From Alphaproteobacteria bacterium (GTDB lineage Bacteria > Pseudomonadota > Alphaproteobacteria > DAOWDM01): 6,281 nucleotides of DNA. A model generated the notes under the pieces. The model saw nothing but the letters and a program-made list of their open reading frames with translations. It was not told where the DNA came from and made no database searches. Each line of letters begins with the position of its first letter. Position 1 is the first letter of the stretch. Both the position numbers and the translations under genes were made by a program. Of this stretch, positions 1 through 6,281 are shown piece after piece. The DNA lies in contig DAOWDM010000255.1 of assembly GCA_030639035.1 (NCBI GenBank), positions 1 to 6,281 of the forward strand, given 5' to 3'.

Positions 1-1
1 C

Positions 2-184
2 AAAGGCATTGATAAAAAAATATTTTTACGTTTGGCAGGTGTAAGCTTGGAAAATGCAGTTAATAAAGATGCTTTTGCTGAATTATGTAAATCCAATTTA
101 CTTGAAAACAATGAGTTTTTTTTGCGTACAACTGCAAAGGGCAAGCTATTATTAAACACTATCATTGAAAAACTTTTAATATAG
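2..184 (+). CDS. hemW: HemW-like radical SAM protein, C-terminal end only (5' part outside window)
   Basis: The window opens inside a reading frame that runs 60 codons to a TAG at 182-184. The visible peptide fits the C-terminal (HemN_C) domain of HemW, formerly called oxygen-independent coproporphyrinogen III oxidase-like. It has a GIDKKIFLRLAG segment, then a short helix ending in LCKSNLLENN, a strand with FFLRTTAKGK, and a final helix LLLNTIIEKLL. This matches the family's usual 'leu-rich helix, R-L-T-x-x-G-x-x-L-x-N-x-I' ending. In characterised members HemW is a cytosolic heme chaperone with a radical SAM [4Fe-4S] core. That core and its cysteine motif are upstream of the window, so catalytic integrity cannot be judged. 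HemW and true HemN share this domain; the family call is from the tail only. The downstream gene starts 49 bp later on the same strand and could be co-transcribed. Confidence 0.72.
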   Translation, partial: KGIDKKIFLRLAGVSLENAVNKDAFAELCKSNLLENNEFFLRTTAKGKLLLNTIIEKLLI

Positions 185-233
185 AAATAATATAGATACT
201 GAAAATATGATTTTAATATAATAGGAAAATTAA

Positions 234-1577
234 ATGAATAAATATGATGTAGTAATAATAGGCGGAAGTGCCGCAGGTGTAACAGCAGGAATAACTGCTC
301 GCAGGCATTATCCTAACAAGTCAGTACTGGTTATCAGAGCAGAAGAAAAAGTAATGATACCATGCGGTATTCCTTACATTTATGGTACAGTTGGTTCTCC
401 AGATAAAAACATCGTTCCTGATGCTGTACTTGAAAAAAACAAAATCGATTTAGTTATAGATGTAGCTGTTGATATAGACAGAGACAAACGCATTGTTAAA
501 ACTGCATCTGGCAAAGAAGTAGAATACGACAAGCTGATTCTTACCACAGGTTCTAAACCTATTAGACCTCCAATTGAAGGTTTAGATAAAAAGAATGTTT
601 TTGAAATTACAAAGGAAGTTCCTAACCTATCCGCTCTACTTGAAACGGTTAATTCATCAAAAGATTTGGTCATTATCGGCGGTGGTTTCATAGGTGTTGA
701 ATTTGCTGATGAGTGCAAAAAAGGACGCAACATTAATGTAACTATTGTAGAAATGCAGCCAACGTGTCTTTCAGGTGCTTTTGATGAATATGCAGGTGTT
801 GCTGTAGAAAAAATTCTTAAAGAACGAGACATTAACGTAATCACAAAAGACAGTGTTAAAGCTTTGCTTGGAGATGAGAAAGTACAGACTGTCAAACTAG
901 GCAGCGGTAAAGAAATCAAAGCTGATACTGTAATACTTGCAATCGGTGCAAAAGCTAATATTGACCTTGCACAGAAAATCGGCTTAGAAATTGGTTCTAC
1001 CAATAGCATTCAAGTCGACAAACACATGCTGACTTCAGATAAAAACATTTTTGCCTGTGGTGATTGTGCAGAAACATTATACTTCTTTAGTGGCAAGCCT
1101 GCCCCTCTAAAACTTGCATCAATAGCAACTATGCACGCAAGAATCGCTGGAGCAAATCTTTTTGGTCTTCGCAGAGAAAACCAAGGTTCTATCGGTGTTT
1201 ATTCAACAGTTGTAAACGAAACATGCTTTGCAGCAGCAGGATTAACACATGCAGCTGCCGAAAAAGCTGGCTATGAAGTGGTTGTAGGTGAAGCTACAGC
1301 TCCAAACCGCCACCCAGGAGGAATGCCTGGAATGCAGGAAATGACAGTTCATCTGATTTGTGAAAAAGGTACTGGGAAAATCCTTGGCGGACAGGTTTAC
1401 GGTGCTAAAAGCGGCGGTGAACTTATCAACGTGATAAGTGCTTGTATTTCAGGTAATATGACAGCAGAGCAAGTTGCTGTATTCCAACTTGGAACGCACC
1501 CAGCATTAACGGCTTCCCCTATAGCCTATCAACTTGTAAATGCAGCCGAAATGGCAGCAGGAAAAATGAGGCAATAG
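234..1577 (+). CDS. FAD/NAD(P)-dependent pyridine nucleotide-disulfide oxidoreductase, CoA-disulfide reductase / NADH oxidase type
   Basis: This 447-residue protein has the full fold of the single-cysteine flavoprotein reductases. The N-terminal FAD Rossmann motif is VVIIGGSAAG (about residues 6-15). Cys44 sits in the motif PCGIPY, the redox cysteine position of CoA-disulfide reductase, NADH oxidase and NADH peroxidase. TTGSKP (104-109) is the conserved strand before the FAD pyrophosphate. A second dinucleotide motif, IIGGGFIGVEFADE (147-160), binds NAD(P)H, with Glu173 ending the next strand. The second FAD contact is FACGDCAE (273-280). The rest (about 325-447) is the C-terminal dimerisation domain, with a HPALTASPIAYQL segment near the end. 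In the family the enzyme uses NAD(P)H to reduce CoA disulfide, other thiol-disulfides or persulfides, or O2; sequence alone does not separate these. It is cytosolic, with no signal peptide. The start is supported by AGGA at 223-226, seven bases before ATG. Length is normal and nothing looks broken. Confidence 0.9.
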   Translation: MNKYDVVIIGGSAAGVTAGITARRHYPNKSVLVIRAEEKVMIPCGIPYIYGTVGSPDKNIVPDAVLEKNKIDLVIDVAVDIDRDKRIVKTASGKEVEYDKLILTTGSKPIRPPIEGLDKKNVFEITKEVPNLSALLETVNSSKDLVIIGGGFIGVEFADECKKGRNINVTIVEMQPTCLSGAFDEYAGVAVEKILKERDINVITKDSVKALLGDEKVQTVKLGSGKEIKADTVILAIGAKANIDLAQKIGLEIGSTNSIQVDKHMLTSDKNIFACGDCAETLYFFSGKPAPLKLASIATMHARIAGANLFGLRRENQGSIGVYSTVVNETCFAAAGLTHAAAEKAGYEVVVGEATAPNRHPGGMPGMQEMTVHLICEKGTGKILGGQVYGAKSGGELINVISACISGNMTAEQVAVFQLGTHPALTASPIAYQLVNAAEMAAGKMRQ

Positions 1578-1584
1578 CTTTAAT

Positions 1585-1627
1585 TTTTAACACCCCTCTT
1601 CTTCTAATGAGAGGAGGGGGCTTAAAA
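1585..1627 (+). terminator. Hairpin, probable transcription terminator after the flavoprotein gene
   Basis: A ten-pair stem joins 1593-1602 (CCCCTCTTCT) to 1610-1619 (AGAGGAGGGG) with one G-T wobble, and a further T-G pair (1603/1609) closes a five-base loop (CTAAT). Outside a small mismatched segment, TTTTAA (1585-1590) can pair with TTAAAA (1622-1627), lengthening the stem. It begins eight bases after the TAG of the flavoprotein gene, which fits a terminator. A classical U-tract directly after the stem is missing; the nearest T run is at 1637-1641. The two flanks are symmetrical, so it could act weakly in both directions or serve as a 3' stabilising hairpin. Confidence 0.6.
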
Positions 1628-1632
1628 GTTGG

Positions 1633-1660
1633 TTAATTTTTCTAAAAAAGCTGTTATTAT
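1633..1660 (+). promoter_or_regulatory. Candidate sigma-70-type promoter for the Sel1-repeat gene
   Basis: TATTAT at 1655-1660 matches the -10 consensus at five of six bases. TTAATT at 1633-1638 is a poor -35 (three of six) at a 16-base spacing. An alternative -35, TTGGTT at 1629-1634, would give a 20-base spacing. The site lies just after the probable terminator and about 40 bases before the ATG at 1701, where a separate promoter would be expected. In AT-rich DNA such matches arise by chance, so this is a placement-based guess. Confidence 0.28.
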
Positions 1661-1700
1661 GGTTTTAGTTTTCAACTCGTATTAGTAGAAAGTTTCGTTT

Positions 1701-3887
1701 ATGTGCAGATTATTCCTGATTTTATTGATGCTTTTAGTTTTTCCTTCTTTGACAAAGGCAGATATTGAGACTGGCTATTTTGCCATGCAGCGTGGCGAGT
1801 ATGACATTGCTTTGGAAGAGCTTGAACCTCTGGCTGAAAAGGGAGATGCTCAAGCTCAATATTATCTTGGCTATATGCATGAAAAAGGACTGGGCGTACA
1901 GCTTAACTATTCTCTTGCATGGAAATGGTATCGACTTGCTGCTAAAAAGAAGCATATTGAATCTATGCTGAAAATGGCTTGGTTGAATGAAAACGGCATT
2001 GGCTTGCCTCTTAATTATGACAAAGCTTATGAATGGTATGAAAAAGCAGCAGAAAAAGGACATGCTGGTGCTATGGGACGGCTTGGTCTTTATAATTATG
2101 ATGGCATGGGTGTTTATACTGATGTGAACAAGGCTTTGAAGTGGTACAAAAAAGCGGCAGAAGCTGGTGATCCAAAGTCTATTGCAGCTCTTGATGAATT
2201 GGATAGAAAGGGAATTGCCTCACTTGAAATTAAAGGCGAAACAAATCCTGAAGATGAAAAAGCTAGAAAAATCCTAGGTGATTTTATTGCTGCTATTAAG
2301 CCTCTTACTATTACTAATAATAGAGGAGCTGTTATTAATCTTACAGATTCTCCAAAAATATCTAAACATGAAGACAGCTATAGAATCTATCTTCCAAAAG
2401 TTGAAATATTAGGGGAACAAAACGTTCTAGTTCGAGTTGGAACTGTCCGTTTTGATATTACTCCTGCTAACGATACAGAGTATTTTGTTAAGGTTCTTAT
2501 ACCAGGGAAAATTCGTGCCGTTAATCTAGAAGGTGATGTTTATGGTATTTTGGCTGTTGATAGTCAAAAATTTGAAACAAAATGGTCTGTTCCTTTGAAT
2601 AATGCAACTATGATAGACCTTGCATACAAAGATATAAACATAGACGGCATTATGTTTCCTTTTAGCATGAAAATTGAACAGATAGAACTTCCTATGAAAA
2701 TGAAGGACATAGGCGGCGGATTGTTTGATTTTTCTTCCACAATGAAAATAAAAGGAATAACTGCAGCAGATAATTCTGCAAATATTAAAGACGGAAAACA
2801 CAAGCTGTCTATATCTTCTATAGAGCTTGAATCTACAACTGATGGTTTGAATCTTCTTGCTCATAAGAAGTTTGTAGAAGATGTAAACAAGGCTGTTGCT
2901 TCAGTTTTTTTACAGCAGAAAAAAGCACAGCCAAAAGTTAAGCCTAATATGCAAAGAGTTATGGCAAAAATAAAATTCCCAGAAATTCCTGTTATTATGC
3001 AGAGTACAAAAGGGGCGGGGAAAATCCTTGGCTTAAAAATTCGCACAGATGGTAAAAAAGAAGATGTATCAATTAAGGAAATAAAATTTGAAACAGGCGG
3101 AACGTCTTTAGATAAGCCTTTAAGCACAATGTTTGTTGATTTTAACGTTGATGGAATCTCTGTTGCAGAAACAGCAAAAACAAAAACAGCTTTGTTTTTT
3201 GCCGATGAAAAAAAAGATGTTCCCGAAACGTTAAAAGCTCCTGAAAAAATAAGTTTTAGGTTAGAGCTGGATAACCTTCCATTGCTTAAAATAGCAGACC
3301 ATATATTGAAAAAAACTCCTGAGCTGCTTGCCCCTTCTATGCCTGTGATTAAAAAAATACCTTCAAGCGGTGATGTTTTAGCTCCTTCTGAAAACATGGG
3401 AGGCAGTGCTTTTGCTATACTTCGGCTAATGGAAGAGTTGAAAATTATGGCAGTTGAAGCTGATGCAACATTGCATGTTAAAAAATTAATAGCTAATGCT
3501 GTTGATTATGACATTGATGGCAAAGGTAAATTTCAGCTTGCTCGCAAAGGAATGGGAGTATCTGGCAAACTAAAACTAGCTATTCGTGGACTTGACGCTC
3601 TAACAGTGAAAAAAGGGGAAACTACTACAGATGCTATAAACGAAAAAATGCCTAAGGATTACGAATCGTCTATTCTTGACCCTCTACTCGCATTTCGTGA
3701 TAGTGCTGAAAAAAGTGAAGATGAGCAAGGTAGGCAGATTGAAACGTTTGCTTTTTCTATCTCACCTGATGCTGGAGTTGAAATTAATGGAAAGCCGTTT
3801 TTGCCTGCAAATATGATGAATCAATCACCAAGTGGAATTACAGGCTTCCCTGGAGCACCGTTTCCAATTCCACCAATGGTACAGTAA
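1701..3887 (+). CDS. Exported Sel1/TPR-repeat protein with a large unrecognised C-terminal region
   Basis: This 728-residue protein starts with a Sec signal peptide: a short MCR n-region, a hydrophobic core (residues 4-17) and a likely cut after TKA (residue 20). No lipobox is visible, so it is probably periplasmic or membrane-peripheral. Residues 22-48 form a TPR-like half repeat (YFAMQRGEYDIALEELEPLA). About three Sel1-type repeats follow (about 49-84, 85-121, 122-157), marked by AQYYLGYMHEKGLGV, WYRLAA, EWYEKAAEKGH and KWYKKAAEAGD. Sel1 repeats usually mediate protein-protein contacts. Residues about 185-728 alternate short polar and hydrophobic strands (for example VRVGTVRFDITP 245-255, GKLKLAIRGLDAL 622-634), with a Pro/Gly-rich tail (PGAPFPIPP). 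I cannot place this region in a named family. Its texture recalls AsmA-, DUF945- or DUF2125-like strand-rich envelope proteins; that is inference. In-frame TAG TAG codons at 1684-1689 and the lack of another start make 1701 the start; the ribosome site (AGAAAG, 1687-1692) is weak. Confidence 0.85.
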   Translation: MCRLFLILLMLLVFPSLTKADIETGYFAMQRGEYDIALEELEPLAEKGDAQAQYYLGYMHEKGLGVQLNYSLAWKWYRLAAKKKHIESMLKMAWLNENGIGLPLNYDKAYEWYEKAAEKGHAGAMGRLGLYNYDGMGVYTDVNKALKWYKKAAEAGDPKSIAALDELDRKGIASLEIKGETNPEDEKARKILGDFIAAIKPLTITNNRGAVINLTDSPKISKHEDSYRIYLPKVEILGEQNVLVRVGTVRFDITPANDTEYFVKVLIPGKIRAVNLEGDVYGILAVDSQKFETKWSVPLNNATMIDLAYKDINIDGIMFPFSMKIEQIELPMKMKDIGGGLFDFSSTMKIKGITAADNSANIKDGKHKLSISSIELESTTDGLNLLAHKKFVEDVNKAVASVFLQQKKAQPKVKPNMQRVMAKIKFPEIPVIMQSTKGAGKILGLKIRTDGKKEDVSIKEIKFETGGTSLDKPLSTMFVDFNVDGISVAETAKTKTALFFADEKKDVPETLKAPEKISFRLELDNLPLLKIADHILKKTPELLAPSMPVIKKIPSSGDVLAPSENMGGSAFAILRLMEELKIMAVEADATLHVKKLIANAVDYDIDGKGKFQLARKGMGVSGKLKLAIRGLDALTVKKGETTTDAINEKMPKDYESSILDPLLAFRDSAEKSEDEQGRQIETFAFSISPDAGVEINGKPFLPANMMNQSPSGITGFPGAPFPIPPMVQ

Positions 3888-3937
3888 GTGCGAATAAGGT
3901 AATTTCCTGATTTAAGTTGATGTGCAAAATATAGCCA

Positions 3938-3956
3938 GAATCATATAAAATGATTC
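3938..3956. repeat. Small perfect inverted repeat in the gap before lysS
   Basis: GAATCAT (3938-3944) and ATGATTC (3950-3956) form a seven-pair perfect stem with a five-base loop (ATAAA), 50 bases after the stop of the Sel1-repeat gene. It is AT-rich with no T-tract on either side, so it would be a weak terminator at best. It could also be a small operator-like palindrome or chance. The rest of the 3888-4146 gap shows no gene, tRNA or clear riboswitch that I can support. A TTGCAT (4085-4090) and TAAATT (4108-4113) pair at 17-base spacing is only a poor promoter candidate for lysS. Confidence 0.3.
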
Positions 3957-4146
3957 AAAGTTTATACCCCGCTGTCATTGTTGTAGATGTTAACTAATTC
4001 AAACAACATTCTTTCAAAAGGATTCGTCTGTTTGTTTTTTCACCAACTCCAAAAAGCTCCTCTAAAAATAATGTTTTGATTTTGTTGCATTGATATCGTG
4101 GTAAGGTTAAATTCCAAATATCAAAAAAAACATTTAGGAAAAAATA

Positions 4147-5727
4147 ATGCAGGAAATATTTAGTCAATCAAAAGCTTGGCCGTTTGTAGAAGCTCGTAAT
4201 CTGCTTGAAAAAAGGCTGAAAAACAAAGTTCCTGAAAAAGGTTATGTTTTGTTTGAAACTGGTTATGGACCTTCTGGTCTGCCACATATTGGCACTTTTG
4301 CCGAGGTTGCCAGAACAACAATGATACGCAATGCGTTTCAAAAAATAGCCCCTGAAATTCCAACTAAACTTTTTTGTTTTTCTGATGATATGGACGGCTT
4401 GAGAAAAGTTCCTGACAATGTTCCAAATAAAGAAATGCTGGAAAAATATCTTGAAAAGCCTTTGACAGAAGTTCCTGACCCGTTTGGAACTCATGAGAGT
4501 TTTGGACATCATAACAACGCACGTCTAAAAGCTTTTCTTGATTCGTTTGGATTTGAGTATGAATTTAAAAGCTCTACAGATTATTATACAGCAGGAGTTT
4601 TTGACGAGACTCTTTTGAAAATACTTCAAAATTATGATGATGTTATAAACGTAATTCTTCCAACTCTAGGAGAAGAAAGACGAGCCACATACAGCCCTTT
4701 CCTGCCAATATGCCCGAAAACTAGAAAAGTGCTTCAAGTCTCTGTTATTGAAAGAAACGTTGATGCAGGAACTATTGTTTATGAAAATGAAGACGGGGAA
4801 AAAGTAGAAACTCTTGTTACAGGCGGAAACGTTAAGCTGCAGTGGAAATGCGACTGGGCAATGCGTTGGAAAGCTTTGGACGTAGATTATGAAATGTCTG
4901 GCAAAGACTTGATGGATTCAGTGAAACTATCAAGCCGTATTTGCCGTATTCTTGGAACTCAACCTCCTCAAGGGATTACTTACGAGCTGTTTCTTGATGA
5001 AAAAGGTGAGAAAATCTCTAAGTCAAAAGGAAACGGACTGGCTGTTGAAGATTGGCTGAAATATGCTCCACAGGAATCTCTTTCTTTGTTTATGTACAAC
5101 AAGCCAAAAACAGCAAAAAAACTTTATTTTGATATGATTCCAAGGGCAATCGATGAATATCTTGCTCATTTGCGAGGCTTTGAAAAACAGGACGAAAAAG
5201 CCAAACTTGCGAATCCTGCATGGCATATACACAACGGAAATGTGCCAAAACCTGAAGAAGAGCTTTCAATAAACATTATTTTGAATCTTGCAAGCGTCTG
5301 TCATTCTGATGACCCTGCTGTTATCTGGCATTACATAAGCCGTTATGCTGAAGGTGCTACTCCTGAAAACAACCCTTTTCTTGATTCATTAGTTAAGTAT
5401 GCAATTGTTTATTATAAGGATTTTGTTCTTCCTGCGAAAAATTACCGCAAAGCTACAGCAGATGAAATCAAAGCTTTGAAAGACTTAAAAACCGAATTAG
5501 AAGCTCTTGATGAGAAAGCAACCGCTGATGATATTCAGAACAAGGTTTATCTTGTAGGCAAAAACCATGAATGTTTTGCAAGCTTAAAGGACTGGTTTAA
5601 AGCTCTTTATCAAATTTTCCTTGGTCAAGATATGGGTCCTCGCATGGGTTCTTTTATTGCTCTTTATGGCAGACAAGAAACACTTAAACTTGTTGATAAA
5701 GCAATAGCTGGCGAAGACTTGTCTTAA
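4147..5727 (+). CDS. lysS: Class I lysyl-tRNA synthetase (lysine--tRNA ligase)
   Basis: This 526-residue cytosolic enzyme charges tRNA-Lys with lysine using ATP. It is the class I, Rossmann-fold LysRS (also called LysK), unrelated to the class II enzyme of most bacteria. The HIGH signature is in GPSGLPHIGTF (H47-T50) and the KMSKS signature is KISKSKG (289-295). Family-typical stretches include FSDDMDGLRKVPDNVPN (78-94), DPFGTHESFGHHNNARLKAF (111-130), LPTLGEERRATYSPFLPI (171-188) and the WKCDWAMRW segment (233-241). The C-terminal third (about 330-526) is the helical anticodon-binding region and ends normally. Class I LysRS occurs in archaea, alphaproteobacteria, spirochaetes and a few others; the N-terminal SKAWPFVEARNLL opening looks alphaproteobacterial to me. 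The start is backed by AGGA at 4136-4139, seven bases before ATG. The next gene begins 27 bp after the stop and may share its transcript. Confidence 0.97.
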   Translation: MQEIFSQSKAWPFVEARNLLEKRLKNKVPEKGYVLFETGYGPSGLPHIGTFAEVARTTMIRNAFQKIAPEIPTKLFCFSDDMDGLRKVPDNVPNKEMLEKYLEKPLTEVPDPFGTHESFGHHNNARLKAFLDSFGFEYEFKSSTDYYTAGVFDETLLKILQNYDDVINVILPTLGEERRATYSPFLPICPKTRKVLQVSVIERNVDAGTIVYENEDGEKVETLVTGGNVKLQWKCDWAMRWKALDVDYEMSGKDLMDSVKLSSRICRILGTQPPQGITYELFLDEKGEKISKSKGNGLAVEDWLKYAPQESLSLFMYNKPKTAKKLYFDMIPRAIDEYLAHLRGFEKQDEKAKLANPAWHIHNGNVPKPEEELSINIILNLASVCHSDDPAVIWHYISRYAEGATPENNPFLDSLVKYAIVYYKDFVLPAKNYRKATADEIKALKDLKTELEALDEKATADDIQNKVYLVGKNHECFASLKDWFKALYQIFLGQDMGPRMGSFIALYGRQETLKLVDKAIAGEDLS

Positions 5728-5754
5728 AAATAGTTTTTTAGGCGGAGCAAAAAC

Positions 5755-6281
5755 ATGAAAAGACTATTGTTTATATTGCTAGCAGTATTCGTGTTGTTTT
5801 CATTACCTGCAGCAGCTAAAAAAAATAAACGCATAGTATGCAGTCTTGACAACACCATGTTCAGAGTAACTGGAAGTGCTGTAAGTCCTCCGTTTAGCTG
5901 GAAAGAGGCTGGTGAAAAAACAGATAGTGAAGGCAATCCTATTGATTATTTCCTAAAAGGATATGGGGCAGATGTTGCTGAAAAAATCATTCAGGAAATC
6001 GGTTTTAAAAATTACAAAATAACAGATGAAGGAACGTTAGACGAAGCTATTGATAGAACAAAATATGGAAGAATAGACGCTATATTCGGAATACATTTCA
6101 GTGATAAGCCTTATTCTGGACTAGAGACTGTTTTTCCAGCTTATAGAACCAGCCAAATAACGGCAATTATTCGTCGTGATAAGCCTTTTCCTTTTTCTAC
6201 CAAAGAAGATTTAATCGGAAAAAAAGGCGTGATTCGTAAAGATGAAAGCTTTGGCTTATTTTTTGATAATTATGTAAAAAC
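5755..6281 (+). CDS. Periplasmic solute-binding protein, amino-acid ABC transporter type (SBP_bac_3-like), 3' end outside window
   Basis: The first 175 codons are present and the frame is open to the window edge. A Sec signal peptide is clear: MKR, a hydrophobic core (residues 4-17) and a likely cut at PAAA (20-21); there is no lipobox cysteine. The mature part follows the family-3 solute-binding pattern: a PPFSW motif (48-52), then GYGADVAEKIIQEIGF, the first Rossmann-like helix. TLDEAIDRTKYGRIDAIFGI follows the 'A...L..GkiDai' signature. The sequence FPAYRTSQITAIIRRDKPF and then STKEDLIGKKGVI corresponds to the hinge and the 's.eDLkGk' start of lobe 2. In the family such proteins deliver polar amino acids or similar small molecules to an ABC permease; the ligand cannot be read here. 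GGAG at 5744-5747, seven bases before ATG, supports the start. It lies 27 bp after lysS, so co-transcription is possible. No permease or ATPase gene is visible, so it could be an orphan binding protein. Confidence 0.82.
   Translation, partial: MKRLLFILLAVFVLFSLPAAAKKNKRIVCSLDNTMFRVTGSAVSPPFSWKEAGEKTDSEGNPIDYFLKGYGADVAEKIIQEIGFKNYKITDEGTLDEAIDRTKYGRIDAIFGIHFSDKPYSGLETVFPAYRTSQITAIIRRDKPFPFSTKEDLIGKKGVIRKDESFGLFFDNYVK

Noticed and set aside
217..222. Perfect TATAAT hexamer just before the flavoprotein start
   Set aside because: It abuts the AGGA ribosome site and would put the transcript start about five bases before the ATG, excluding that site from the mRNA. The -35 position (about 194-199, AGATAC) has no match. 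In this AT-rich gap a chance TATAAT is likely.
380..1009. Long open frame on the minus strand inside the flavoprotein gene
   Set aside because: It lies wholly opposite a gene with clear FAD and NAD motifs, and its serine-rich, low-complexity translation is typical of an antisense shadow.
1374..3032. Exact 15-base repeat GGGAAAATCCTTGGC at 1374-1388 and 3018-3032
   Set aside because: Both copies lie inside unrelated genes and encode the same common peptide GKILG, so shared codon choice explains it. No flanking similarity suggests a mobile or recombinogenic repeat.
2861..3397. Long open frame on the minus strand inside the Sel1-repeat gene
   Set aside because: It is opposite the body of a long, signal-peptide-bearing gene, has no ribosome site I can support, and its Ser/Phe-rich product shows no domain.
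3888..4146. Possible tRNA, riboswitch or T-box leader ahead of lysS
   Set aside because: I found no cloverleaf, no T-box-like conserved core and no terminator/antiterminator pair; only the small hairpin at 3938-3956 is present.
1..6281. CRISPR array, mobile element, toxin-antitoxin or defence system
   Set aside because: No regularly spaced direct repeats, transposase or integrase motifs, terminal inverted repeats or small paired genes are visible on either strand.

Overview
The window is an ordinary-looking, AT-rich bacterial chromosomal segment. All five recognisable genes lie on the + strand: two are cut by the window ends and three are complete. The organism is most likely a low-GC Gram-negative alphaproteobacterium. 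The strongest clue is the lysyl-tRNA synthetase, which is the class I (archaeal-type) enzyme and has the residue pattern I associate with alphaproteobacterial versions. Two proteins with Sec signal peptides, one an ABC-type solute-binding protein and one a Sel1-repeat protein, fit a cell with a periplasm. A spirochaete is the main alternative, since spirochaetes also carry class I LysRS.

Layout: (1) Positions 2-184 hold the 3' end of a HemW-like gene (HemN C-terminal domain only). (2) After a 49-bp gap comes a complete FAD/NAD(P)-dependent pyridine nucleotide-disulfide oxidoreductase of the CoA-disulfide reductase/NADH oxidase type (234-1577), with a single redox-cysteine motif. It is followed by a strong hairpin (1585-1627) that probably ends this unit. 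(3) A 728-residue exported protein (1701-3887) has Sel1/TPR repeats at the N-terminus and about 520 residues of unrecognised, strand-rich sequence after them. (4) A 259-bp gap (3888-4146) holds one small perfect hairpin and a short reverse-strand open frame of doubtful meaning. (5) Class I lysyl-tRNA synthetase (4147-5727) is followed after 27 bp by (6) the 5' part of a periplasmic amino-acid-type solute-binding protein (5755 to the window end).

The genes do not form one obvious pathway. HemW (heme insertion), the flavin disulfide reductase (thiol/NADH redox) and LysRS (translation) are housekeeping functions placed side by side. The close spacing of lysS and the solute-binding gene suggests possible co-transcription but no functional link. 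I see no CRISPR array, tRNA or rRNA gene, insertion sequence, phage gene, toxin-antitoxin pair or defence system. The least explained item is the large C-terminal region of the Sel1-repeat protein.
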